64,000 nucleotides of DNA from Bimuria novae-zelandiae CBS 107.79 (GCA_010015655.1 ML976704.1:495954-559953), one strand, 5' to 3'; numbered from the stretch's first letter, positions 34,109 through 45,249 are shown. The notes: generated from the sequence alone by a model not told the origin. Translations and numbers: made by a program.

Positions 34109-35020
34109 ATGGCAACAGCTGCATCTCGGCCTACCCCCGCACACGAGCTATCGGGCACCGCACCTGCCATTTCGGCGCCCAGAAACGACGATGTAAATTT
34201 CCAAGGTCTTCCCATCCCCCGTGGCCCCGTCACAGCCCACCTCTCCTTCTACAAAGCTCCCGAAGACGGCTCGAAACCTCACAACTGGGTTGAGCCACAG
34301 CAGGGAAGACCACAGCGCAACTTCGGAGAATCATGGCACGATGTCGTCCTCGATGATCTACGCGGACAGGAGCACAAGTTCTCACTGGACAACAATGCCT
34401 TCGAGACGATCCAGAATGTGCCCTCAGAGGAATATGAGTTCAAGGATGACGAGCAGATTAAGAGGGTGTATTACCCTGAGGTCGAGAAGTTGCTGCTCGA
34501 GACTGTACCGGGGGCGAACAGGGTTCTGTTGTTCGATCACACGATCAGGAGGTCTCATCCGGGTGCGGCCCGTGAGCCAGTCGTTCGGGTACACATTGAT
34601 CAGACACCATCTTCAGCGGCACAGCGCGTACGATTCCACCTCCCCGAAGAAGCAGACCAACTGCTGCAGGGCCGCTATCGAATCATCAACGTATGGCGAC
34701 CGCTGAACGGGCCCGTCATGGCGCACCCTCTTGCCGTAGCCGACAGCGCGACCGTACAGGACGAAGACTTGATTCCTGTAGAACATAGGTACCCAGACCG
34801 CACCGGAGAGACAGCAGGAGTACGCTACAATCCATCGCAGAAGTGGTATTACTTTTCTGGAATGAAGAATGAGGATCGCCTCCTGCTCAAGTGCTTCGAC
34901 AGCGATGAGACGGTCGGTCAGTGGGGTCGTGTCCCGCACTCTGCTTTCGTGCATCCCAGGACACCAGAGGGTGCGATTGGGCGCGAGAGCATTGAAGTGA
35001 GGGCTCTGGTCTTCGGCTAA
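34109..35020 (+). CDS. CmcJ/AsaB-like (GA4-desaturase-family) oxygenase-like protein
   Basis: Intronless, 303 residues. Belongs by sequence to the fungal family variously annotated as GA4 desaturase, AsaB or CmcJ/NvfI-like; characterised members are oxidoreductases of secondary metabolism, at least some being Fe(II)/2-oxoglutarate dependent. Typical blocks: GPVTAHLSFYKAPEDGSKPH near the start, EVEKLLLETVPGANRVLLFD, VVRVHIDQTPSSAAQRVRFH (HxD, likely metal site), NVWRPLNGPVMAHPLAVADS, EHRYPDRTGETAGVRYNPSQ and KWYYFSGMKNEDRLLLKCFD. The ATG lies in a good fungal context (CGCCATGGC). No synthase gene is nearby, so a role in a cluster is not supported; the divergent SDR is the only neighbouring redox enzyme. 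Confidence 0.88.
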   Translation: MATAASRPTPAHELSGTAPAISAPRNDDVNFQGLPIPRGPVTAHLSFYKAPEDGSKPHNWVEPQQGRPQRNFGESWHDVVLDDLRGQEHKFSLDNNAFETIQNVPSEEYEFKDDEQIKRVYYPEVEKLLLETVPGANRVLLFDHTIRRSHPGAAREPVVRVHIDQTPSSAAQRVRFHLPEEADQLLQGRYRIINVWRPLNGPVMAHPLAVADSATVQDEDLIPVEHRYPDRTGETAGVRYNPSQKWYYFSGMKNEDRLLLKCFDSDETVGQWGRVPHSAFVHPRTPEGAIGRESIEVRALVFG

Positions 35021-36858
35021 GCGCTTTGGTTGGCATTTTTATGTATGTGTTCATCATTTTTAGCGTTGGTTATTGGGCATTCTTCGTCGTTCGGTTGGTA
35101 ATGTGATACACGATAGCGATGCTTAATTAATCCACCTTCTTTTCCGTCGTTAACAACAAGCCGGGCAACTGCAAACATGTGCATCTTGTTTTACATCAAG
35201 ACGAGCAACACGAAGCCGTGAATCCGAGTGACCTGACGAGTTTACCTTTCCACTGCGCCTATGGCGTTGCAAGACCTTACCAAGCAGCTCCCTATTGGTA
35301 CTCCATGCATCTATGTTGCCCTCCTCGTCGTCGACCCACATCATACGTAGCCAACGCACTCTCCAGGTTCAGCACTGCAGGTGTTTATTGAAATACGCAT
35401 TGCCAGCGATGCTTTCCAAAGCTAACTACTCCACAGGACTTGCTTCGCACTTGGCTGAGGGGCATCAGCAACAACTGCATCTCTACTGCCTTTCCATGAT
35501 CAGACGGACGATTCGTCCAACGCTATCCGTTTCCTCGTATTCAGTGATAAGTCTATGGACTATCTGCTCCCATCCTGTGTACAAAGTTTCAACCAGAGCC
35601 GCGGTGTCAAGGGAAGTCGCTTCATGACGCACCCCGCCTGCAGCCGACGCCATATTTGACCCTCGGGGAGAAAGATCAACCGACATCATCGCCATCGAGC
35701 TCAGCTGGGTGGTTCGATAGATTCTCACGAACAACCTTCAAGGCCGGTTTCTCGCCGTCCACTGCTCACAGTCTACTTGACAAGAAATAGACAAATTTCC
35801 AAAACAGGAGGCGCCCTTCGGACTCTGCACCTTTCATGACAATTTCACTGTTGCAAGAGTGGAGTGCATTGGTCGCTTCGTAGCTCTATCAGTAGCTCAC
35901 ACCGCCACATTGTACGGTACTTGACCTTACCTTTCTCGTCTAGAGCCCCGTACACCACTAGGGTCGTGCCGGTTCCGATGCATCGCTTCTTACTTGGCTC
36001 CCATCGGGCCACCGGTGATCGGCGGATTCTCCACGATTACCGAAGCGGTAGAATCCACACATTGTGCATAAACCGGACAACAGTTCAATATTGGATACAC
36101 CAAAGTGGACATAACTGTCCCACATACTCGAGGGGATACGAGCCCGAAATTGCGAGCAAAGACCATATGAGTGTTATTGTTTTTTGGAACCGTGCTGCCC
36201 ACCAAAAACAAATCTCGGAGGAGAGCCAGGTCAGCCCAACTTTGCCACCAATTCGATCTTGCTATTGAACGCACTGTGGACGGTACACCCTGGTGTAGGT
36301 ACATTCCAGTGGAGCAGTTCACATCGGGCTATCGAAATCACAAACAACGGACAAAACGACCATCCCGATGGTCGTTTAGAATCTTCCGAGATAGGATAAA
36401 AATACTCGCAGTGATAAACCTAAGTGGACTTAGTCTGCCGCTAGCTGTCGCTCTGCCGAACGCGATCGCCACGCTAGATCGACCACGGTCCAGAACTGTC
36501 CTAAACAGTATGTCAGCCTCTCGTTTAGTCCACAATCTAAGTTTTCGGCAATGTACCTGCAGTAGTCACTCACGTGGGCTATTGCTTCCTCGACCGCTCT
36601 AGGGATCGTACTATATCGACTATTGAATGCTTCACGATACGAGTCGTCAGCCCCAGCTCAACTTCCTCAATGTATCATGACGTCGAATTCGGAATGGTCG
36701 ACCTCTGAGCATCTCGAGAGGAGAGATTCTGGACATGGCAAGCAGATCTATAAAGGGTCGATGAAGTCGTTTCACTTCCATCAGCAGCCTCTTCAGCTCA
36801 GTCCTTCGCCCAACAGTTCCTCGCTACTCCTATTCTCGTCTCTCAAGTCATAACCACA
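35021..36858. other. intergenic with promoter of the secreted-protein gene
   Basis: No gene recognised. 35950-36350 contains mixed frames (LAPIGPPVIGGF is reminiscent of an MFS signature) that could be a relic, but nothing continuous supports this. Confidence 0.35.
36749..36755 (+). promoter_or_regulatory. TATA box
   Basis: CTATAAAGG about 105 bp before the ATG at 36859, followed by a pyrimidine-rich leader. Confidence 0.5.
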
Positions 36859-38187
36859 ATGCGTTCCTTCGCTTTCATCGGGGCCGCTGCCCTCGTTGCG
36901 GCCAACCCTGCGCCTGCTCCTCAGAACTTCGACGCTGCCCAGGTTGCCGCCATCCCGGTTACCATCACCCGTGGTGCACCTGTTGGTGTTGGCCCTGCTA
37001 CCGTCACCGGTGCCTACGACAAAGCTGTGGCTGTTGCTACAGCAGAGGCCGCGGTAGCTGGAGCCACCCAAGCTGCTGCCAACAGCAAGCGCAGTGTCGA
37101 GGAGAAGCGCACTCTGTGCCTCCTCCTCCCCATCCTCTGCAAAAACAACGTAAAGGACCCGTACAAGCCCTCGTACACGCCTGTCACGACCCAGGCTCCT
37201 ACCACCGTCGTCCCGGCGCCCACTTCCACTCCATCCAATGTTGTGCCTACTTCCTGCACTCCCGTTGGCTGGACCAACACCTGGGCCTTCACCAGCGACC
37301 CCGCCTGCCCGACTGCCATCGAAGTAGGAACCTACTGCGGCTTCATCAACCCTCTCGACCCCTGCGCCCCTCAGCCCGCCGCCTACGGACCCCCCACCAC
37401 CCCCGACACCCCCGAGGCCTTCAAGAGCAACCAAGTCTACCACAACATGGCCCTCAACGCCAAAACGCCCACAGGCTACACGCAAACCTTCAAGGACCTC
37501 TCCGCTTCGGTCAACGCAAACTCCTACCTCGCCTACAAGCTCCTCACCAGCTACGACGTCGCCGGCTGCGCGGCCTACTGCGACTCCGACGACGTCTGCG
37601 AGGGCTTCAACATCTACATCGAGCGCGACCCCGCGTGGAACCCGGACCAGTGTTCGTGCCAGAACCCGTCGTCTATCGCGCAGTACAAGTGCAGCATCTT
37701 CGGGTCGGGCGTTTCAAAGGAAGCAGCCACCAACTATGGGCAGACCCGCAACGACTTTGAAATTGTCATCGTCGGGTCAAACGGGTATGAGAAGACGCGC
37801 ACGCCGCCCCCACCGCCGGGCTGGAATAATCCCCAGGACTGTGGTGTTAAGTTGCACGATCAGCCGAGGTATTGCCTGGGTCAGAAGAGCTTCCCTGGTC
37901 CGTTTGATGCGGGCGTGTGCGCGGCGTATGCGGCAAAGCAGAATGCTGTGAATCTGAAAGCGGGACTTATTCAGTCGGTCATTGGGTTTATTGGCAGCTT
38001 GTTTGGGTATAGTCCGGCGAAGTGCGTGCAGTTTCAGGCGGCGGAGTTGACGCATGAGGGTGCGGCTTGGGGCACGCACTGCAGGCTTTTTACGAAGCAG
38101 TTTGATAAGGCGATGGCGGGGCTGGATATTAGTGTGAATGAGGGATGGGGGTGCAAGAAGAGCTTTACTTTTGATTTGAAGTACTAG
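36859..38187 (+). CDS. secreted cysteine-rich protein with PAN/apple-like region
   Basis: Intronless, 442 residues. A signal peptide (MRSFAFIGAAALVAANPAPA) is followed by an Ala/Val-rich propeptide-like segment and the dibasic site KRSVEEKR, a candidate Kex2 cut near residues 77-84. A Thr/Pro-rich stretch (about 103-133) suits O-glycosylation. Residues 215-305 have CAAYCDSDDVCEGFNIYIE, CSCQNPS and KCSIFGSGV, a pattern common in fungal secreted proteins with PAN/apple-like cysteine folds. A second cysteine region (ARYCLG-like YCLGQKSFPGPFDAGVCAAY to GAAWGTHCRLF) forms the C-terminal third. About 20 cysteines are present in the mature part. The gene is GC-rich with few rare codons, consistent with strong expression. 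Role likely at the wall or cell surface; no catalytic motif seen. Confidence 0.85.
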   Translation: MRSFAFIGAAALVAANPAPAPQNFDAAQVAAIPVTITRGAPVGVGPATVTGAYDKAVAVATAEAAVAGATQAAANSKRSVEEKRTLCLLLPILCKNNVKDPYKPSYTPVTTQAPTTVVPAPTSTPSNVVPTSCTPVGWTNTWAFTSDPACPTAIEVGTYCGFINPLDPCAPQPAAYGPPTTPDTPEAFKSNQVYHNMALNAKTPTGYTQTFKDLSASVNANSYLAYKLLTSYDVAGCAAYCDSDDVCEGFNIYIERDPAWNPDQCSCQNPSSIAQYKCSIFGSGVSKEAATNYGQTRNDFEIVIVGSNGYEKTRTPPPPPGWNNPQDCGVKLHDQPRYCLGQKSFPGPFDAGVCAAYAAKQNAVNLKAGLIQSVIGFIGSLFGYSPAKCVQFQAAELTHEGAAWGTHCRLFTKQFDKAMAGLDISVNEGWGCKKSFTFDLKY

Positions 38188-38806
38188 AGGGGCGAAGAGG
38201 AGTAGATCGGGAAGAGGTTGTAGGTGGACAAGTGGATGCGCAGCCGACATCGAGTCAATAATGTGTAACTCGTAGTATATTATCAGTAAGATTTGATCTT
38301 TAACATCGTCATTTTCCTATATCACTTGCTTGTTGACATTGGCGTGTGGAATCAAGCTCACACCTCCGAATGGCCCCGTCGGCACAGTTCTACCACAAAT
38401 AAATAAGGAACTTTGCACAATAACGAATGACAACTCACCTTTCAGCTCTACTACCTTGGCATCGTCCGGCGGAACACGTACACCCGCCATAACCTCGTCG
38501 TTTCTCTAGCAGAGCAGCGTTAGTACCAAGTGACGATTTGGAACAGGACAACAAAGGCCGTTACAACGGGTGCGGTCACGAACGCCAGCGTAGTACCGAG
38601 ATACTGTAGAATCGTCATGATCGCGGGTCGTATAGTTATTGAAGATGCAAAGCCAAAGAATGTTCGTCACTTCAAGTACGACCTACCAACCGTGCCGCAA
38701 ACCTCATATCGCATTCTCGGCACTACTTCCATCTTCCTCCCCACCCAGCATCATTCAAGCCCAAACCCCTTCATCTTTCCAGCGCACCACACTTCCAACA
38801 CCGCCA
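38188..38806. other. intergenic, convergent
   Basis: Lies between the ends of two convergent genes; no feature seen apart from random frames. Confidence 0.4.
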
Positions 38807-39115
38807 TCACACATCCCCACCAACAGCCGCCCGATACGACGGCGGCCTTCCCTCTCCCCCCGCACCACCCTCGAACCTCACATACGACGGAGGCAAAACC
38901 TGCAGCTCCACCTCTTCCGACTGATACACCGGCAGCGGTCCCGCCTCCCCATTCTGGCTTCCATCGTCTTGTTGAAGGCGAACTCGCGCCGCGCGTCGAG
39001 CGTGGTATTTTCGCACCAGCGGACCGACGACGAATTTCCAGGCAAAGAGAAGGCCTCCGATAGCGAAGAAGGCGAAGATGATGGCTACGAAGATGGTGGT
39101 TGGTGAGGCGGACAT
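38807..39115 (-). CDS. small single-pass membrane protein with PPxY motifs
   Basis: 102 residues, no intron. A short N-terminus, one transmembrane helix (FVAIIFAFFAIGGLLFAWKF, about 9-28), a basic stop-transfer cluster (RKYHARRAARVR) and a cytosolic tail with two PPSY motifs (PPSYVRF near 76 and PPSYRAA near 91). PPxY binds WW domains of Nedd4/Rsp5-type ubiquitin ligases, and small membrane proteins with PPxY are known ligase adaptors, so an adaptor role is a reasonable inference. The ATG context is good. The frame upstream (to 39356) is Pro/Ser-rich but in another frame and may be leader. Confidence 0.7.
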   Translation of the reverse strand: MSASPTTIFVAIIFAFFAIGGLLFAWKFVVGPLVRKYHARRAARVRLQQDDGSQNGEAGPLPVYQSEEVELQVLPPSYVRFEGGAGGEGRPPSYRAAVGGDV

Positions 39116-39608
39116 CTTGGTTGTTGATGTTAATAGGGTGAGATGTATATAGTCCTGGGAAGGGGGATGTTACCTTGTTTGAGGAGGAGTAATTGTGAAC
39201 TTGTATATAGGTAGGTGTAGATCGACTTAGGGCGGGATACGGTGCCTGTTTGGGAGTTGCTTGCTGCTGCGCAGGTAAACTGGTCATGGTAGAGGGTGAA
39301 TTGGGCGACGCCGTCGCATCGCTATAGCCGCCGTGGGGAGGGGTGGTTGAGTACAACCGGGATACTTACAGAGAGGTTTATAGTTGTGAGAGGGTGAGGG
39401 AGCAAGTATCACGAGGCCGCGTTAGAAAAGTTTTTATATGTTTACATGCAAACGCTCCTCTTGGCGCCCGTGGCGCGCCTTCCGCTTGTACAATCAACTA
39501 TGGGAAGGTGTGGAAGTCAAACCAAGGTCCCCTCCCGAACTTTTACATAAGTATCGTACACAGTTCCGGGTTTCATTCATCACATGTCACACTGTATTCG
39601 TCTGTCCA
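39116..39608. other. upstream region, possible leader ORF
   Basis: A minus-strand Pro/Ser/Thr-rich frame begins at 39356 and overlaps the small membrane gene in a different frame. It could be an upstream exon or leader ORF; no acceptable splice joins them. Confidence 0.3.
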
Positions 39609-42131
39609 TCACTCATCCTCCTCAACCAACCCCTCACTCCTCCGCTTCGCTGCGATCAGATCGCTAATACGCTGTCCGCTCGGTGTAAATACCCGTCCTT
39701 GCCGCTTCTGTTCCGCAAGGTGCTTGTCGATTGCCTCATCCAGCTTGCTCGCCGTCTCTTTGCTGGGTGTTCGAAATGCCCCCGGATCGCTGACTTTGTT
39801 GCGAGGCAACGGCGTGCCGGGTTTGGCGAGAGCACGGATCTTGGGGTCCTTGAGAGAAGAGAGCGCCTTCTTGGGTGCGGTCCGGCCGGCCCGGGTTTTG
39901 GTAGGAGGTAAGACATCCGTCTTGCGAGCGGAGCGCAGGAACAGGTTGGGTTTTGCAGGTGAACCGGGAGGCGTGTAAGACGGCTCATCCGTCCGAAGAT
40001 TCTGTTTCTTGATGCCGGTGGCGGTAGGGGACATGAAGATGGGTTTTGAACGAGGTTTCGTGGTCGCCTTGGCCGGCGATTTTGCCTCAGGGAATTCCTG
40101 CTCGTGCCACTCTCGAACTTGTGCCGCGATTTCTTCTGCGCTTGCAAAGCCCATTGTCTCGTCTGCTTCCAGGGATTCGCGCTCATACCGGGCCCGATGC
40201 GCGGCCATGGATGGGAGACCGCCATGTAACAGCATGTCGAATGGAGATTCGCGTGGAGCCTTAGGAATGGTGCTAGGCATCTGCATCTGTGGCGGTGGTG
40301 ACCTCAATTTCGTAGGTGAGAGCCGAGGCAAGCGCGATCGAAATGGTGTTTGGGCTTCTGCCAACGCTTTGCCATTCGTTCGGACGGCAAGCGCTGGCAG
40401 TGCTGCTTTCCTAGCACGTACTGTCCCGTTCGTCTTCGTTCCGCTGTTATCCCTCACTGCAGCCATGCGCTGATGCAGATTCAGGCGAGGAGTGTTTTCG
40501 AAATTTGGGCTCTGGCCGTTCGTACTGGAGCCGAGCCAGCGCGTAGAGTCCGGGGTTTGAGCTGATTTCTTGTACCCGTCGCCCAAGGATCGTCTAAGGG
40601 TGGTACGTATATCGCCCATTTCTGCATACATTGCAGCCATGAGAGCCGGTGGAGTGCCGGTGGGTGTTCGTGGCGAGTTGTCCGACGGTAGACTTCTATT
40701 CTTTGAGTTGCGAGCTTCAGCACTTGAACCTTGCGCGACTGCATTGGTACCAGCAGATCCCGCTCTATAGGCAAAGTCTTTGACAATTGGTGCGATCACA
40801 TCCTCCACCGGCGAGCTGTCATTCAACGACGTTTTCACCACGTCGCGAAAGGAAACAGTTTTGATATCAGACTTCCGCTTTGCCTTCTCCAGAATCGTAG
40901 GACTAGAGAACATGTGCTTTGCTGAGAAATCGTTGTTGGGACTCGCGCGAGTTTGCAGTACCTCCTGACTCGAGTTCCTCAGCATCTCGCCAAAGTTCGT
41001 GGGTATTGACGTGTTCCTGCTGCTGGGATTTTCGACCTTCTCTTCGTTTTCTACTCGAATTTCGGTAGGTAGCTCTTTAGAGAATCGGGCATTCGACTCA
41101 TTCACGCCCTCCTCTTTATTAGTCTTCTCTGCCTCCTTCTCCTTCTCGATACTCCCATTGGAAGGCGTCGACGGTCCACGAAGCTGTACATCCGTCCACA
41201 CATCGCCCTTCGTCACTTCGACAGTTGGAGGCCCAGCATGTGTACCATCTGTCTTGGTCAACTTCACCGAGTTGCGCTTCCGAGGGCTCGAGGTTTTTGG
41301 AGGTGAGGTTTTCGGAGACGGCGCCGAACCGTCGAGATCACCGAGTTTCTTGTCCGGACTCGGTGCGCCCTTCAACACCATTTTGCGTGGGCTCTGCGAC
41401 CGAGACTTCGAAGGAATGCCACCGCGTCGAGAACCAACTGATGTGGTGGGACTCTCTGCCGTCATGACAGAGAACGTGTTCTTCACCGGTGTAATGGTGG
41501 CCTTATTGGGGCTTGCACTGCTCTTCTTCTTCGGCGCAATCTTGCTCTCAGGGAGCTCAATAGTGTAGCGGAAACCCGTTGGCGTTTTTTCGAAATGTTC
41601 GTTCTTTCCTGGCGCGGGCGTCCACTTAAGCGGGCTGTTAGGTCGGCTCGACGGTCGGCTCGACGGTCGGCTTCCTGCAAGTTTGACGGGACTTAAGGGT
41701 CGGCTTCTAGATTCCTTTACAGGACTTGACCGGCGGGTCGGAGACTGACTTTCTGCTGCTACTTTGTTAGCATTCGCTGGAGTCGTTGTATGCGCGGTGG
41801 CTGAACGGAGAGGCAGGTTCCTCGCGGGCAGAGACTGTAGCTTCGAAGACGGCGTTGACATCTTCGCTGGACTGCGGGGTAACTGTTGATGTTTAGCATC
41901 CGGCGACATGACAGTGGGTGTATCGCATTGAGTGATCGCAGCAGCGGTGTTCGCTTTATCGTGCCCGTCCATGCTCGCGACTCTTGCCAAGTGAGGTTGA
42001 AATGGTTTGACGGTAATTGGCGGCGAGAGTGACAGTGCTGAAGACTCGAGTGACGTGGGTCGCACAACCAGCCCAGCGCTGTCAGTCTCGATATGGAGAG
42101 TGCGGAAGCGGGAGCCGTGCTCGGGCCCCAT
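39609..42131 (-). CDS. large intrinsically disordered Ser/Pro/Lys-rich protein
   Basis: A single open frame; the ATG at 42131 (MGPEHGSRFRTL) gives 840 residues, while an upstream ATG at 42209 adds 26. Almost the whole protein is low complexity, with many SP/TP sites and basic residues (SPTRRSSPVKESRSRPLSPV, RPSSRPSSRP, KSRSQSPRKM), typical of proteins phosphorylated by proline-directed kinases and bound to microtubules or chromatin. More ordered-looking short blocks are EHFEKTPTGFRYTIELPESK (about 205), ESPFDMLLHGGLPSMAAHRA to EEIAAQVREWHEQEFPEAKS (about 655-710) and the C-terminal helix KLDEAIDKHLAEQKRQGRVF followed by ISDLIAAKRRSEGL. I do not recognise a named family. Long, uninterrupted and stop-free, so coding is secure. 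Confidence 0.8.
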   Translation of the reverse strand: MGPEHGSRFRTLHIETDSAGLVVRPTSLESSALSLSPPITVKPFQPHLARVASMDGHDKANTAAAITQCDTPTVMSPDAKHQQLPRSPAKMSTPSSKLQSLPARNLPLRSATAHTTTPANANKVAAESQSPTRRSSPVKESRSRPLSPVKLAGSRPSSRPSSRPNSPLKWTPAPGKNEHFEKTPTGFRYTIELPESKIAPKKKSSASPNKATITPVKNTFSVMTAESPTTSVGSRRGGIPSKSRSQSPRKMVLKGAPSPDKKLGDLDGSAPSPKTSPPKTSSPRKRNSVKLTKTDGTHAGPPTVEVTKGDVWTDVQLRGPSTPSNGSIEKEKEAEKTNKEEGVNESNARFSKELPTEIRVENEEKVENPSSRNTSIPTNFGEMLRNSSQEVLQTRASPNNDFSAKHMFSSPTILEKAKRKSDIKTVSFRDVVKTSLNDSSPVEDVIAPIVKDFAYRAGSAGTNAVAQGSSAEARNSKNRSLPSDNSPRTPTGTPPALMAAMYAEMGDIRTTLRRSLGDGYKKSAQTPDSTRWLGSSTNGQSPNFENTPRLNLHQRMAAVRDNSGTKTNGTVRARKAALPALAVRTNGKALAEAQTPFRSRLPRLSPTKLRSPPPQMQMPSTIPKAPRESPFDMLLHGGLPSMAAHRARYERESLEADETMGFASAEEIAAQVREWHEQEFPEAKSPAKATTKPRSKPIFMSPTATGIKKQNLRTDEPSYTPPGSPAKPNLFLRSARKTDVLPPTKTRAGRTAPKKALSSLKDPKIRALAKPGTPLPRNKVSDPGAFRTPSKETASKLDEAIDKHLAEQKRQGRVFTPSGQRISDLIAAKRRSEGLVEEDE

Positions 42132-42209
42132 GGCGTCACGCGGAGAGCGGCAGCTAAGCGTTAGTGAATAGACGACGTCATGTGACAATGAAGCCGTTGA
42201 TAAGGGCAC

Positions 42210-42636
42210 TCGAGTTGGTTAACCAAGATCAGCAAGAATCGTTCCGGGCTTCTTGATGGGTCGTCAGGGAGAGGCCTACTTTTCAACCTCGAAGGTCGCG
42301 ATGAGGAATCAGTGCGGGGGACGAGCGCGACGGACTTGTGTTACAAACAATACCGTGGGACAGAGACAGAACGGATCGCATGCAGCTACCCGCTCCGACG
42401 ACATGTACTATACGTGGTACCAATATTAGAGAATTGCGCTATCAAAATGTTGTTTGCGATGCTATCTATCTCACAACGCAGGAAATGCTAGCATCGCCTC
42501 GATATCTCATGCCTAGAGACCTGGTAAGCAAGATGTGCAGGCTCATATCAGAGTAATCGAGACAAGAAAATGGCCAGTATCTACTTCGCATCACATATAC
42601 AAATCACAATGTCAGTCCAAATCGAACACGTTATGC
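42210..42636. other. intergenic
   Basis: Promoter of the disordered-protein gene and 3' flank of the isocitrate dehydrogenase gene; nothing else seen. Confidence 0.4.
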
Positions 42637-44242
42637 CTATAGCTTCTCCTTCAAGCTCGACTTTAGCCTCCGCTCAACGGCATCCAAGTACTCGTTCGTC
42701 GTGACGTATGCGCTCCTGTCCTTCTTGCCGCACGCAAGCGCCAAGTCCTTGGTCATGATGCCGTCAATGTTGACAGTGTCCACACACGCCTTCTCAAGCT
42801 GCTCGGCGAAGGTTACGAGCTCCGGTGTGCCATCGAGTTCGCCACGCTTGGAGAGACCCTGTGTCCAGGCGTAAATGGAAGCGATGGGGTTGGTAGAGGT
42901 CTCGCGACCCTTCTGATGTTCGCGGTAGTGGCGGGTGACGGTGCCGTGGGCGGCTTCAGCCTCAAAGGTCTTGCCGTCGGGGGTGATGAGAACGGAGGTC
43001 ATGAGGCCGAGCGAGCCGAAGCCTTGGGCGACGATGTCAGACTGGACGTCTCCGTCGTAGTCTGCACTGGTTAGCGCGGTGCTTTCCATTAGGGATTGGC
43101 AGGGTCTCACTCTTCATAGCAATGATGTAGCCACCCTCGCTCTTGATCATCTGGGCGACCATGTCGTCAATCAGACGGTGCTCGTACCAGATGCCCTTTG
43201 CATCGAACTCCTTCTTGTATTGTTTGTCGTATATTTCTTGGAAGATGTCCTTGAAGCGACCGTCGTACGCCTTCAGGATGGTGTTCTTGGTGCTCATGTA
43301 CAGCGGCAACTTCTTGTCCAGCGCGAGCTTGAACGAAGCGTGAGCGAATCCCGAAATGGAATCGGCCGTGTTGTACTGGGTCTGAGCGACGCCTCCACCC
43401 TCGGGGAAGTCGTAGACCTTAATGACCTCCGGCTTGCCGCCCTTGGGTGTGTATACCATCTCGAGTGTGCCTTCGCCGGGAATAACGCGGTCCTTTGCGC
43501 GGTACTGGTCGCCGAAAGCGTGGCGACCGATGATGATGGGCTGCTTCCAGCCAGGTACGAGACGCGGGATGGCGGGAATGACGATGGGCGCACGAAAGAC
43601 GGTTCCTCCTCTGCTTGCGTTCAGTATGCTGCTCTCGCCGGGAATGGATGCATGTCTCACAGGTGGTTTCGGATGGTGCCGTTAGGTGACAGCCACACTG
43701 TATCTTCGTGAGCAAGTTTTGCGCGATCAAAGCCCAATTGCGCACATACTCTTCTTGAGCTTGAATTCCTCCACGCGCTGCTCATCGGGCGTGATGGTCG
43801 CGCACTTGACGCCGACCGAGTACTTTTTGATCGCCTCTGCAGCGTCGAGCGTGACCTTGTCGTCGGTCTCGTCACGGTAGGGTAGGCCCAGGTCGTAGTA
43901 CTTGAGATCGATGTCCAGGTACGGGTGAATGAAGCGGTCCTTGATCTCCTGCCAGATGATCCTCGTCATCTCATCGCCGTCCAGCTCGACGACGGGATTC
44001 TTAACCTTGATCTTCTTAGAGCCAGTGGACGCCATCCTGCGCTGCTGTGCGATGTCGAAGCTGCGCGCTGCAACAATGGGTGTGAACTGGGAAAGCCTCG
44101 AGCTCGCAGTAGTAGTTCGGAGAGCGGAGGCCGGTTTCGCAGCTTGTTGGAAGGCTAGACTGCGGGTCGCAAAGCCACGAGAAATGCGCGGAAGCGGAGC
44201 TGCAGTGCGCAGAGCTGGCGTGGAAGCTCTCATAGCTGCCAT
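42637..44242 (-). CDS. IDP1: NADP-dependent isocitrate dehydrogenase
   Basis: Oxidative decarboxylation of isocitrate to 2-oxoglutarate with production of NADPH. Exons 44242-43750, 43697-43661 (37 nt), 43610-43111 and 43061-42637; introns 52, 50 and 49 bp; 484 residues. The first 70 residues ([20 protein letters not shown]...) are rich in Ala, Arg, Ser and Thr and form a mitochondrial presequence. An internal ATG at residue 71 ([20 protein letters not shown]) would make a cytosolic form. Core motifs: [36 protein letters not shown] (assembled over two introns), [15 protein letters not shown] and [20 protein letters not shown]. The C-terminus SSLKEKL resembles but is not a canonical peroxisomal SKL signal. 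Confidence 0.96.
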
Positions 44243-45249
44243 TTTTTCGAACAGACGCGCTGTTGGATAATCTCGGAAGCTTGGAAGTCCACCGAGGCGT
44301 GATTCCGCAATCCGTCAGAAGAGCTCTCGGCCGCGCAACCGCTAGTAGGCTCGGTCAGGGTCAATCCAGATGGGTATTGTAGGGCAGCGGGGTAAATAAA
44401 TCCGAGGTAAGAGGAAGCGCTCCTTTAGTTCGACACAGAAAGCTGCAAACGAGTGACCTCAGGATGCACTGAGATGAAGGATGCTCGGCTAATACCCCAC
44501 ACTCAAGAACGGGCAGGGCCGACAAGACAGGCAGGTCGCAAGCTGCAGCTGTTTTGATTGAAGCTTTATTATGCGACGTCGGGGCGTGGCACGCTTCTCC
44601 GAGCTGCAATTTCGTCACGCGACGGCTGCTCGCGGGGCCATCGAAGGGGGCAGGGTCGCGCAAGGATCCGAGCGTGGACGGCAGCGACGGCGACACATCT
44701 CGACCGCTTCACAAGACATGCGATGGTACATTGGACTTCGAGTCGTAGTAATGGGGACGTCTGAGATGGGGAATGCTGACTTCTTAAGCCAGACACCAAC
44801 AGCTTTCCCCTGTATGCTGCCTCGGAACCGAGAGTGTAACATAAATCTTCTCGACTGCCCATTCGGCCAAATAACTCAAAAATGGTGGTTTGTAAAGGTC
44901 TATAGTCGAGCTTCGAAACTAAGATGCACCCGCCTCCTTGGCCATGCACTTTCTCTGAACACTCACACACTCGTTCTATGCACTTACCTCTTGCGCCCTC
45001 ACCGCACGCATCTTCCCATTTATTTTACATATCGTTCTAGTGCACCCTTCTATTACTATAATTATTGTCGCGTTTCTTAGTCACTCTATGTCGCATGAAC
45101 GAATACACTATATTTGTCCTTGGTTACCAGGACGCTAGTCCAGCTTTAGCTTAGCCTTTTGTTTTGCTCTGCACCCTTGTTCTAGTGTTTAGTTATTTAA
45201 TCATATTTTGGTGGAGAGAAGTTACACCGTTTCTGCTCTTCCCTGCGCA
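44243..45249. other. intergenic
   Basis: No gene recognised. Contains the IDP promoter; 44900-45190 is pyrimidine-rich. Confidence 0.4.

Noticed and set aside
35950..36350. Possible MFS fragment (LAPIGPPVIGGF)
   Set aside because: Only one short motif; the following sequence does not match any transporter segment in any frame.
37116..37760. 214-codon ORF within the secreted-protein gene
   Set aside because: Out-of-frame shadow of a GC-rich gene; His/Arg/Leu-rich with no domain.
38751..39356. 201-codon minus-strand ORF overlapping the small PPxY protein
   Set aside because: The C-terminal part is a frame shadow of the PPxY gene. The N-terminal part may be leader, but no splice links it.
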